Source: Zingiber officinale (Eukaryota > Streptophyta > Magnoliopsida > Zingiberales > Zingiberaceae). From it: DNA of 64,000 bases. The notes below the pieces were generated by a model that saw only the letters and a program-made list of their open reading frames with translations, did not search any database and was not told where the DNA came from. This document shows, piece after piece, positions 12,278-22,987 of the stretch; within the stretch, counting starts at the first letter, position 1; every line of letters starts with the position of its first letter. The DNA is taken from NCBI RefSeq assembly GCF_018446385.1, contig NC_055996.1, positions 128,326,532-128,390,531 of the forward strand, written 5' to 3'. The position numbers were made by a program, and so were the translations under genes.

Positions 12278-13243
12278 TGTAGGACCGTTGGGCCGGCTAG
12301 AAGGGGGGGTTGAATAGCCCTGCAGAAATCAAAACACAAACCAACCTTTCTCGAACTCTTAAACCGACACTTGTAAAAATAATCAAAGCAATAAACTAAG
12401 ATCAGAACAGAAAACGAGGCACCAGGTTTTGACTTGGTTACAACCGGGAAGGTTGTTAATCCAAGAAAGATGATCGCACTAGAATTTCTCCTTCAGGCGG
12501 AGAAGCCTCTTACAAAGTTGAAGCGCACAATAGAAGCTAACTACAGAAAGTGTACAAGTGTTTGAAAGAAAAGCGTGAGTTCTGAATTAATGAAAAGCTT
12601 CTGGACCAAGGCTATATTTATAGCCTTGGTCGGGGCGCCTGGAAGGGTTCCGGGCGCCCTGGGGGGATAAATTTTATCCCCCAATGTTCAGATCGAGTTT
12701 TGACTCGATCTGGCGAACCTTCCGGGCGCCCGGGCCAACAACCGTTGACTTTTTCGTCCGGGACCTCTTCTCTGGTTCAGTCCCGCCTCGGTCCGGTTCT
12801 TCTCCTCCGGATCCGTTCACTTGGGTGATCTCTGCCATCCGGAAAAGGGCTCACCCGAACCCAACTTCCGGTCTTCTCGAGCGGGCTTCCCTTCGGCTTC
12901 TCGTCCCTCGGAATTGCCGCGTGTTTCCTTCTCGTCCGCCAGCGTACTCATCCGCAGTCTTCGTCCCTCGGTCGTCGACCTTCTCGCTAGCTGCGTCTCT
13001 TGCTCTCCGAGCAATCTTCCGCTCCGGCTTTCGTCCCTCGGAACCACCACGCGCTTCCTTCTCGTCCGCCGGTGTACTCTTCCGCAGCACCTCGTCCCTC
13101 GGACTGTCGTCCTTCTCGCTAGCTGCGTCTTCTGCTCGACTATCTGTGTTCCTAAGCTCCTGCACACTTAGACACAAGGTTAGAAACACACAGGGCCTAA
13201 CTTAACATGTTGATCACACCAAAACAACCTTGGGGTTCCAACA
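12278..13243 (-). repeat. 3' LTR of gag-only element A
   Basis: On the minus strand it runs from TGTTGGAACCCCAAGG to CGGTCCTACA. A GC-rich inner part holds repeated CCGAGGGACGA and CTAGCGAGAAGG words in two tandem blocks of roughly 110 bp. Open frames across this block on both strands arise from its GC content and are not genes. The purine tract AAAAAGGGGGAGAT (minus) abuts it at 13244-13257. Confidence 0.92.
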
Positions 13244-13935
13244 ATCTCCCCCTTTTTGGTGTGATCAACCCAAGTTAAGATAGGGTAAAATAGATTTTAA
13301 ATAAAATTAAGTAACTTAACTTAATATGCAATTTAAGTACAAAAAGATAGAAAAAATTAAATCTATCTACCTCCCCCTAGACTTATACTTTCCCTTCTCC
13401 CCCTTTGATCACAAAAAATGGGGTTCCAAGAAAAACAATCTAAGGATTAAAGATTTAGTAAATTTAAAAAAATATTTAAAATAAATTCATAAAAATAATT
13501 TTAAGCTTTTTGCAAGAATTATTTTGAGAAATATTTCTAACTTAAAAAAATTTTCTAAGTTTCTGATTTAGGAAAAAATTTCTAAGTAATTTGAGCATAA
13601 ATTTCTAATTTCAGAAAATCTTTTAACTTAAGAAAGAATGATTTTTGAGAATATTTAAGTACATTTTTTTTAAAACAAATGACTAAGTCAATTAAAAAAT
13701 TTCTAAATTGAAATAAAATGTTTTGAAAAACCCTTTTTAAAGCACTAATAAATTCTTGTATTAATGCTTTATTAGTAAGTTAATTAAACATTTATTTCAA
13801 TATTTTGGCTTCCATATCGTGGCGAGGCACTAGGCCTTCTTGGTTATTGGAGCAACAACCACTTCCTTGACAAAGTCTCATAAAGAAATTCTTTGTTTAA
13901 TTTTCTCACTTAAAGCGCTAATTTTAATTTTAAAA

Positions 13936-15392
13936 TTAATTTAAGCATGACTTCGGAACCCAATATAGGTTCCAACCTACTGGATTAACCAAAAAATTTT
14001 TAGGGACATATTTTCTTGAAATATTCTTAATTTGTCCCGGGTGATATTTAAAGTACCAATTTAAATTATTAAATCTTCTAAAATTAGTTTTAGATGAACA
14101 TGCATAGTTTTTCAAGTTATCTACTTGAATTTTCAAATCATCATTTTCAAGTTTCAATTGTTCATTTGCTAGTTTTAATTTATCTAATTCTTCTAAGGGA
14201 CAAGATTTAGCTAGAATTACTTTTAAATTTTTATTTTCACTTTCTAACTTGCAACAATCTTTTGTTAAAAGTTTAACGAATTTAAACATTTTATCGGGAG
14301 GAAGAGATCGTACCTGACTTACCTTGTCGATCTCGTTGTCCGTTTCTCCCCCTGAGCTGCTGCTTTCTTCTGACGTGTCTCCCCCTTCATCGATGCTCTC
14401 GATGCTCATTTCGGAAGAGCTTGAATCGCAGTCGTCGTCTTGATGACTCGCCATCAGTGCGAGTCCGGAGAAAGCTTCGACTTCCGATTCGGACGATGTA
14501 TCGTCCCACGTCGCCTTTAGGGCCTTTCGCTTTTGGATAGGCTTCTTACCCTTCTCCTTGTCCTTGTTCTTCAGCTTGGGGCAGTTGTCCTTGACGTGCC
14601 CTTCTTCGTCGCAGTGGTAGCAGCGGATCGTTCTTCTCTTCTTTCCCTGCGGATGGTTAGTAGATCTGGATTTACAAAGTTTCTTGAATCTTCTTACCAT
14701 CATTACCATTTCCTCGTCGTCGAGAGAGGATTCAGATTCTGGTTCGTCTCTCGAGGCTTTGAGGGCGATGTTGTTTTTAGGCTCCTTCATTCCTGCACAT
14801 CTTGACTCATGCACTTCAAATGTTGAAAAGAATTCTTCTAATGAAGTCTTTTCTAAATCTTTAGAAATGTAAAATGCATCTACTAGTGATGCCCATTTTG
14901 AATTTCTAGGGAAGGAATTTAAAGCGTACCTGAGCGAATCTCGGTTACTTACCTCTTCTCTGAGATTCGTGAGTCCGGTGATGATTTCTTTTATTCTGGA
15001 GTGCAGATGTACGACTGTCTCGTCTTCCCCAAGTCGCAGGTTGGTGAGCTGATTGCGAAGCAGATCTCGTCTAGCGAGCTTGGCTTCGGATGTACCTTCA
15101 TGCAGCTCGAGGAACTTCTCCCAAAGTTCCTTTGCGGAGTTATATTTACCGATCCTGTTGACTTCTTGAGGCGGAAGGACACTTAGCAGATGGTACTCTG
15201 CTTTGCCGTTCGCCACGAAGTCGTCCTGCTCCTTTTTGTCCATTTATCTATTTCCTTGTCCTCTGGAGCTTCAAAGCCAAATTTCATTGTTAAAAATAAT
15301 TCAATATCTGTAGTAAGAAATACCTGCATCAGTTTTTTCCAGGTAGCGAAGTCCCCTTCATATTTCGGCGGGTGGATGCTTGGTCCGGCCAT
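13936..15392 (-). pseudogene. Gag protein of gag-only element A (one frameshift)
   Basis: The start is the ATG at 15392 (MAGPSIHPPKYEGDFATWK), about 40 bases from the primer site. A one-base frameshift near 15245 joins it to the long frame 15243-13936 (435 codons). That frame has a UBN2-like copia gag domain (residues about 10-150), an acidic linker, a zinc knuckle CYHCDEEGHVKDNC (residues 208-221), a Ser/Asp/Glu-rich stretch and a coiled-coil part. It ends WNLYWVPKSCLN just before a stop. In full-length copia relatives this C-terminus is followed by protease and integrase; here the sequence goes straight to AT-rich DNA and the LTR. Apart from the frameshift the gene is open. Confidence 0.88.
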
Positions 15393-15432
15393 CGCATTGC
15401 TTCGTTCGGTGGTTAGTCCTCCTGAAGCGTCT

Positions 15433-15446
15433 TGGCTCTGATACCA
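15433..15446 (-). promoter_or_regulatory. Primer binding site of gag-only element A
   Basis: Minus-strand TGGTATCAGAGCCA, two bases inside the 5' LTR edge at 15449. It is the same initiator tRNA-Met site as in the host copia element. Confidence 0.9.
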
Positions 15447-15448
15447 CT

Positions 15449-16424
15449 TGTAGGACCGTTGGGCCGGCTAGAAGGGGGGGTTGAATAACCCTGCAGAAAT
15501 CAAAACACAAACCAACCTTTCTCGAACTCTTAAACCGACACTTGTAAAAATAATCAAAGCAATAAACTAAGATCAGAACAGAAAACGAGGCACCAGGTTT
15601 TGACTTGGTTACAACCGGGAAGGTTGTTAATCCAAGAAAGATGATCGCACTAGAATTTCTCCTTCAGGCGGAGAAGCCTCTTACAAAGTTGAAGCGCACA
15701 ATAGAAGCTAACTACAGAAAGCGTACAAGTGTTTGAAAGAAAAGCGTGAGTTCTGAATTAATGAAAAGCTTCTGGACCAAGGCTATATTTATAGCCTTGG
15801 TCGGGGCGCCTGGAAGGGTTCCGGGCGCCCTGGGGGGGATAAATCTTATCCCCCAACGTTCAGATCGAGTTTTGACTCGATCTGGCGAAAATACTGGGTC
15901 CGGGCGCTCGGAAGGGTTCCGGGCACCCCGAAGCCCAAAGTCAACAGCCGTTGACTTTTTCGTCCGGGACCTCTTCTCTGGTTCAGTCCCGCCTCGGTCC
16001 GGTTCTTCTCCTCCAGATCCGCTCACTTGGGTGATCTCTGCCATCCGGAAAAGGGCTCACCCGAACCCAACTTCCGGTCTTCTCGAGCGGGCTTCCCTCC
16101 GGCTTCGGAATTGCCGCGTGTTTCCTTCTCGTCCGCCAGCGTACTCATCCGCAGTCTTCGTCCCTCGGTCGTCGACCTTCTCGCTAGCTGCGTCTCTTGC
16201 TCTCCGAGCAATCTTCCGCTCCGGCTTTCGTCCCTCGGAACCACCGCGCGCTTCCTTCTCGTCCGCAGCACCTCGTCCCTCGGACTGCCGTCCTTCTCGC
16301 TAGCTGCGTCTTCCGCTCGACTACCTGTGTTCCTAAGCTCCTGCACACTTAGACACAAGGTTAGAAACACACAGGGCCTAACTTAACATGTTGATCACAC
16401 CAAAACAACCTTGGGGTTCCAACA
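15449..16424 (-). repeat. 5' LTR of gag-only element A
   Basis: This matches 12278-13243 along its length. Differences include extra sequence near 15890-15940 and lost short segments near 16100 and 16265, each between short direct repeats. Confidence 0.92.
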
Positions 16425-17952
16425 GAGGAGAGGGAGAGAGCAAGAAGAACTCAAGGAAGAAGAAGGAATCAATATGCCTTGAATGAAAAATCAATTTTCA
16501 TTCACAATGATAAGTGGCCGGCCACATCTCCAAGGTGTAATCCCCATTCTCATTAAATGTAGCCATTAAAGAGAATGGAGTTGTAACTCCCATGAGGTGG
16601 CACACTTTGATGATGTGGCACATCATCATTAGTCCACATCTTGCCATCTCACTGATGATGTGGCAATTAGTCAAGTCAAACTTGACTCTTCCTCTTCCTC
16701 TCAAGTCAAGTCAAACTTGACCAAATCTCTTCCATGGTTGATCGAATCCAACCATTTGATTCAAGCCAACTTAATATAATGAATCTAATTCATTTAACTA
16801 AATTGATTCAATGAGTCATAATCTAAATTAGACTCATTGAACACATGAATCAACTTGAGTCCAACTCAAGTTAGCCCAATTAGGATTACTCTTAATCCAA
16901 TTTGATTCATCAAATGAATCTAATCCTCTTGGTTCATCATATGAACCTAATCTCCATCTAATTGTCCTTAGTGTGTGACCCTATAAGTGCTTGTAACGTT
17001 GGCAATGCCCTAAACTCATTTAGGAGCATAAGTAATGAGCGGTATCTAGCAACACATCATTACTACCCAAGTTACAAGAATGTTGAGATCCAACATCACC
17101 TTGTGACTACTAATTGTGACTCCTCACAATATATGACAAGTGTCCTTCTATCCTAGACATCTAGATTGGTCAATTTGAGGCATAGACCGTGTCATCCTCT
17201 GACCAATCTAAATCTTGAACTCCAAGTAGATTCACTAAATCAAATGAGCTCAATATCCTATATTGACTCATTTGGGCATGGCCATGCACTTCGTGGTCTC
17301 ACTCTATCAAGAATACCGATGTCTCTCCCGTCATATAGGAGGGATAGATCACATCTACATCACTCACATCCCTCTGCATAATTTGTTATATACCCAGTAA
17401 TCGCCTTTATAGTCCACCCAGTTACGGGTGACGTTTGACGAAACCAAAGTACATAACTCCTTATGTAGGGATCTATGGTGACTTCAGGTCTAAGGACTAG
17501 TAGTCATACTAATAGCCACATGAGAAAGTATATGACACTCATATAACGATCCATGATACTTTCTCATGGCGGGTCATTCAGTATATATTCTCTAATATAT
17601 ACCCATGTGTCAACTTGATATCTCTATATCCATGACTTGTGAGATCAAGTCATCGACTTGACCTACATGCTAGTCTTATTACATTAACATTGTCCCTGAA
17701 CGTTAATACTCGACTAGGAATGATTAAGAGTAGTGTTCCCTATATCATCTCACTATCAGTTCAACTAACCGATTGATATAGGTGAGAACCGTATATTCAA
17801 GGACATTATTATACTTAGTTTATTTGGCACCAATACAAGTAAGTATAATAACCAAAATCCAAATACCTTTATTTATATAGATAGAATATGATACAACAAG
17901 TCCAAAATATAATCATCAAATGATTAACTTTAGGGCTCTAGCTAACACCAGC

Positions 17953-19940
17953 CTCCATGCACTTTTCTTTAGGGTGCATATCCAGTTGTGAGGAAGTCTT
18001 AAATACCATCTAAACTCACTTGAATCATTCACCCATTCCTAAAAAAAACCTTTTTTTAAGCTAATCCATCACTCAAACCTGTAGACAAAAAAACCACAAT
18101 TCTATAATTCCACCAGAACAATAACCTTTTTTAAAATCTTAGGTTAAGTTGCAATTTCTACTCTGCTTTATCTAATTGTCTTCCTGCAAATGTGTTTTAA
18201 TTTCTTATATAGTTTTATCTCTTGGTCGTCAACTAATGTTTCCGTTTCTCTAATCTACCCTATCAATTTTTTTTCTATATATTTATGCTTTTTTCTTTCC
18301 TCTTTTGGTGTATCTGCATTTATTGTTTATAATAATACAACAATTTTAAGTAGAAATTTTAAATTATCTAGGCATCCATTCTCAATTTTCCCTTGTATTG
18401 AGATCTTTAACGAACCTAAATTTCACAAACAAATTCACAAATTTTAATTTTACTAGTTTAGGTCGATATAACAAATTTGATCGCTCATGTAATAATTTTG
18501 ATCAAAATTACTATATAGACATCGATTTTATTATTTTTTATTAATATGAAGGGTCATTTTTTTTTTTTTTGCACCCGACCCCTCAAAATCTAGGGTCAGT
18601 CCTGTTTAGATATAATCAGGAGAACTAGATAAATACATAAGATTTGGTTTCATATCATTCCGAACCCTTTAAATTCAACAATTAATTTCGGCCAACATCG
18701 ATTAATGGACTTAGAGAATTTGGAATGATATAAAATAAGGTTATATGTATTCGTTTAGTTATATTGATTATATTCATATAATTAAAAATCAATTTAACAT
18801 AGTATATTGAAAATAATGATTTTTTAAATATAAATCAGTTATTTTTAATTGATTACTAGTGTAACAATCGATTCAGCACATCATGTGCTAATGAACAGTA
18901 TCTAAAACGTAGCAATTATTCAGAGGGAGAAATTAGTATTGGATACACGATTGGGCATTTTAAAGTAAACTACATGATTTGAATAATATGAAAGCTTACC
19001 TAGGTAATTTAATTGTATCCTATTAGTCAGATCAGGCGAGAGCAACTTGGTCCATAAGGTAGGCTAGGCAGAAAATGGTGCAGTTCATAGGCTATGTTGA
19101 GTTCAACATAAACTTGGGCTCAACGAGAGCAAAGCTAGTTGAGTGGAGGATCTATTTTACAAGTTGACTTGGGAACGGTTCTAGATTATCATTGATCAGA
19201 GAGGAGGAATAATGGTAAACACATGCATTCTGATGGAATAGAGATTAGGACACTAAATGAATCAAGTGTTTAATTTGTTGAACAAATTTGATGTTCAATT
19301 TGTCCTGGGGTACGACACGGTGATAAATGGTAGGGTGGAATACTCAAATAATGAGGATTCAATTCTTTTGCGGGACATATTAGATGTTCACAGTGCACAG
19401 ACTACTCGTGATACTAGATTGTCACGTCATGAGCCATCTGTGCTTCCTAGATTATCTAGCGAGCAAGGAGTGGGGTCGATCCGTCCACCTCCGGGATTAA
19501 TCGACTGCAAAATTAGATACTTATAATAAAAAAAATTTGATGTTCAATTTGATAAGACTTTATTTGTATTCATTCAATACATACAAGATTAATTAAATAA
19601 ATAAATTTGAATAACTTATTAAATTAAATAAATAAATTTACACACATCATCAATAAATATTGTAATAATATTCATAAACAAGTTTATGAATCATGACAAT
19701 CAATAAAACTCTTATTAATATAGTAATAAATAAATTTATATTATCAAATTTTACAATCAATCAAACAAATTTAGTAATATATACATTTCAAATAATTGAA
19801 GAAGTTACCCGAATCAAATTCAAGTAAAACTTACATTAATCACAAACTTGTATCAATCTCAAACTTTAAAAAAACTAAAATAAACTTGAATAATCATTTT
19901 AATGGTTTAATTTATTTGATTCTTAATTTGACTTGACAAG
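17953..19940. other. AT-rich intergenic DNA
   Basis: No gene is supported. An open frame at 19257-19526 has no recognisable family and neutral composition. A T-run followed by GCACCCGACCCCTCAAAATC at 18559-18592 may be the end of an old repeat. Confidence 0.4.
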
Positions 19941-20237
19941 TGATCCGGGGAATGATCAGTGGGCACTATGTGGATAAGAGAAGATTGATGAAACATGCTG
20001 ATATGGTTCCAACAGAGGAAAGTCAAATCGACGCTTAGCTCATTAGCCTCTCGACTTCTTAGCCTCCCGAGGCCTCAGGTCTCCCGACTCCTTAGCCTCT
20101 AATTCCCTACTCTCAGGCCATTTCCTTCTTGGCTTCCTAACCCAATATCCTATGGATAGTTGGGGAGTTGCCATAGGGCTTACCGAACCACACCTTGAGA
20201 GAGTGCAAGAATGACTCATTTTCATCTTATTTATAGA
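19941..20237 (+). repeat. Truncated 5' LTR, family X
   Basis: The first ~150 bases match the starts of the LTRs at 26013 and 35189 (CAGTGGGCAC...GGATAAGAGAAGATT...). Then come GGCCTCCCGA-like repeated words. The right part is lost where it meets integrase sequence; the exact junction is uncertain. Confidence 0.7.
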
Positions 20238-20630
20238 GGAAAGGCGGTCGTCCCAGTAGAAATTGGAGAAGAGTCAATCCGGAGAAGCACTTATGATAAG
20301 ACAATTCTGAACAATGACTCTTGGATCTCGATTTGATTATCTAAAATCAAGAACGAGTGGTTGCTCAACTCAAGGCGTATCGACAGCGGATGTGTGTCAA
20401 GTATAATAAATGGGTTATTCCTTGTACTTTTCAAGCTGAAGATCTGGTTTGGAAAAAGGTTAAATCGATGGGGAATGTAAGTAAATAGTAGTCATAATAG
20501 GGAGGAACCTTTCAAGTGATTAGCAAGAAAACCTCAGGATTCTATTATCTAGAAGATACAAATCGTAAAAAGCTTGATTGACCATAAAGTGTCAACCACT
20601 GAAACCTTACTTTACTTAAGAATCGTTTTA
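20238..20630 (+). pseudogene. Gypsy integrase C-terminus remnant
   Basis: Conceptual translation gives phrases parallel to the integrase of the element at 39-50 kb: AVVPVEIGEES, KAYRQRM, FQAEDLVWKKVK, SGFYYLED. These are the region after the catalytic core, including the GPF-type module. Stops and frame changes are frequent. Confidence 0.85.
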
Positions 20631-20677
20631 CAACCTTAGGATTATTTCTCTGATGCTTATCTATCATTTGTACATTT

Positions 20678-21603
20678 TGTTAGAACCCCAGGGTAGTTTT
20701 GATGTAATCAACCAAGTTTAGTTAAGTCATGTTGTATTTTATCTTTGTGTCTAAGTGTATAAGAGCTTAGGAACACAAGAAGTCGAGCAGAAGACGCAGC
20801 TAACGAGAAGGATGGTACGGGGGAGAGCCGATGGACTCGGTGCGTTCAAGGGACGAGGTGCTGCAGAAGAATACACCAATAGATGAGAATGACGTGCACG
20901 ACATTCGAGGGATGAGAAGCCGGTGAGAAAGCCTGCTCGAGGAGAAGGATGAAAGATAGGTACAGGTGAGCCCAATTCTAGATGGACGAAATCACCCAGA
21001 CGATCGGAGCAGCAAAAAAGCAAAGGGTGTGCTGTAAGAGCTGTTGGAGGCGCCTTCAACCCCCTCTCTTCTCTATGGAAGGCGCCTTTGATGGCTGGAA
21101 GGCACCTTCGATGAACAGTACGAAGGCACCTTCCAGCCTTTGAAGGTGCCTTCTGATAGCCATTAGCCGCGGATAAGATTTATCCTCAGCGGATAAAGCT
21201 TATCTAATGGAAGGCGCTTGGACCTTTTTGGAGGCGTCTTCAAGCTACGAATAAGATTTTCCAAGAGATATAAAAAGGTCCCTGGAGCTAAAAAATATTC
21301 AACCACTTTGGTATTCATTTCCTAACAATTTTCTGAGCGTTCAAAATGTGTAAAAGACTTCTCCGTCTTCAACGAAGGAGATCTGCTAGTGCTTGTTCAA
21401 TGTCTTGGATTAACAACTACCTAGGTTACAACCAAGTAAACCTCTGACCTTTTACCTATTCTATATTTTATTAGTTGTTCATTTATTGTTATTATAATTG
21501 CTATCGTGCTCCTAATCTACGTTAAAAGAACGAGAAGAATTTTTCCATTTTTAATTTACAAGCAATTCACCCCTCCCCTCTTGTCAGCTGTACGGGGCCA
21601 ACA
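20678..21603 (+). repeat. Solo LTR of gag-only family A
   Basis: A 926-bp segment begins TGTTAGAACCCCAGGG and ends GGGGCCAACA. It is flanked by the duplication CATTT (20673-20677 and 21604-21608). Its text (CTAAGTGT, AGGAGCTTAGGAACACA-like, GTCGAGCAGAAGACGCAGC) matches the LTRs at 12278-13243 and 15449-16424 read on the other strand. It is therefore what remains after LTR-LTR recombination of a plus-strand copy. It is visibly older than the full copy at 12-16 kb. Confidence 0.92.
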
Positions 21604-21649
21604 CATTTTTTATCAAATAAATAATTATTTCTCTTTTATACTCAGGTCT

Positions 21650-22900
21650 TGCTCGAAACTCTCTTAGACTTGGATGTAGTCGAGATCGAGATCTTAAGGC
21701 TATGCTAGAGGAGTACCCTTCATATAAGGGTCAAGCGAATACCGTATCGCCTTGTCTTTTTAAGCTCCCAAACTCCTTCGGACTTAGACATAGTTAGGGT
21801 CTGAATCTTTGAGGTTGCGATAGCGGACTCCCTTTCGTATAAAGGTTGAGTGAGTATTATATCGCCTTGTTCTTTTCAGAGCCTAAACTCCCCCGGGACT
21901 TAGGCGAATTCAAGGTTGAGATCTTCAAGCTGGGATAGCAGACTCCCCTTCATACAAGGGTGAAGCAGGTACCATATTGTCTTATCCTTTTTAGGGTCAA
22001 AACTCCTGTACTTGGATGTTATCGAGGTCGAGATTCTCTAGGATGTAGTAGTGGACTCCTCTTCATACAAGGGTCGAATGAGTATTGTATCACCTTATCC
22101 TTTTTAGGACCCAAAATCCCCTAGACTTAGATATAGTCAAGGTCGAGATCTTCCAAGCTATGGTAGCGGACTCTCTTTCGTATAAGGGTCAAGCGAGTGT
22201 CGTATCACCTTATCTTTTTTAGGACTCAAACTCTCCCAAACTTGGATATAGTCGGGGTCTAGATCCTCTAAGTTGTGATAGCGAACTACCTTTCGTACAA
22301 GAGTTGAGTGAATGTTGTATCGTCTTGTCTTTTTCATGGCCCAAACTCTCCGGACTTAAACGTAGTCAGGGTTGAGATTCTCCAAGCTACGATGGTAAAC
22401 TCCCTTTCGTATGAGGGTCGAGCGAGTGTCATATCACCTTATCTTTTTCATTGCCCAAACTCTTCCAGACTTGAAAATAGTCAGAGTTGAGATCCTCTAT
22501 ACTGTGGTAGGTCCCAACTCCCCAAACTTTGAGGTAGTTGGGGTTGAGATCCTTCATATTGCTGTAGCAAAATCCCTTCGTACAAAGGTTGAGTGAGTGT
22601 CATATCATTTATTCTTTTCAAGGCCCAAACTCTTCGGGCTTATACTTAGCTGGGATTGAGATATCTAGGTTGCGAAAGTGGACTCCCCTTCGTACAAGGG
22701 TCGAGCAAGTGTCATATCAACTTGTCCTTTTTGGGGCTAAACTCCCCTGGACTGGGACTTCGTTGGGGTTGAGATTCTCTCAGTTGTGGTAGTGGACTCC
22801 CCTTCGTACAAGGGTCGAGTGAGTATCGTATTATCTTATCTTTTTAAGGGCCCAAATCCCCCAGACTCGGACGAAGTCGGGGTCGAGATCCTACTTATCT
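21650..22900 (+). repeat. Tandem array, about 12 units of roughly 115 bp
   Basis: Units repeat the phrases ACTTGGA..TAGTCGAGGTCGAGATC, then TGGTAGCGGACTCCCTTTCGTACAAGGGTCGAGCGAGT, then GTATC..CTTATCCTTTTTAGG. (Phrases are composites.) Unit starts fall near 21663, 21779, 21896, 22009, 22130, 22239, 22355, 22470, 22528, 22637, 22750 and 22863; one unit is short. The array lies downstream of the integrase remnant, where Tat elements often carry tandem repeats. It is not coding. Confidence 0.88.
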
Positions 22901-22987
22901 CTTCAATCATGGTGGAAAGCAATACAAATCTCCCAAAACTTCTATCATATTGACAAAGTCAATAATATCTTAAAAGATCAGTACATC

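Larger units (their letters stand above)
12273..16429 (-). mobile_element. Gag-only LTR element (TR-GAG type, family A)
   Basis: A second LTR element on the minus strand inserted in the copia 5' LTR. Target duplication GAGGA occurs at 12273-12277 and 16425-16429. The 3' LTR is 12278-13243 (966 bp) and the 5' LTR is 15449-16424 (976 bp). Between them lie a tRNA-Met primer site, a gag gene and a purine tract, but no protease, integrase, RT or RNase H. The whole body is only 4147 bp. The interior from 13244 to 13935 is AT-rich and non-coding. This fits the non-autonomous class called TR-GAG: it makes its own capsid protein but needs pol from elsewhere. The two LTRs differ by a few small indels at short direct repeats. 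Confidence 0.92.
11958..17947 (-). repeat. 5' LTR of the copia element, split by a nested element
   Basis: The pieces 11958-12277 and 16430-17947 together match 4633-6470 and add up to the same 1838 bp once the nested element and one copy of its duplication are removed. Confidence 0.95.
4628..17952 (-). mobile_element. Ty1/copia LTR retrotransposon, complete but inactive, split by a nested element
   Basis: The element runs on the minus strand between identical 5-bp target duplications CCAGC (4628-4632 and 17948-17952). The 3' LTR is 4633-6470. The 5' LTR is 11958-17947, interrupted by another element at 12278-16424. Without that insert both LTRs are 1838 bp. In element order it has 5' LTR, a primer site matching initiator tRNA-Met, gag, protease, integrase, reverse transcriptase, RNase H, a purine tract and 3' LTR, which is the copia order. 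Stops in gag, at the protease start and in RNase H, a frameshift near 9365, and a lost catalytic Asp in RT make it non-autonomous. The LTRs are close to identical by eye, so the insertion is fairly young. Confidence 0.95.

Noticed and set aside
12684-13205. Overlapping open frames of 110-173 codons on both strands within the GC-rich LTR of gag-only element A (and the same at 15746-16386)
   Set aside because: They overlap each other in all frames, lie inside LTRs, and change frame between the two LTR copies. They reflect GC content, not coding.
19257-19526. 89-codon frame in AT-rich DNA
   Set aside because: No family resemblance, no splice or promoter context and a composition like its surroundings.
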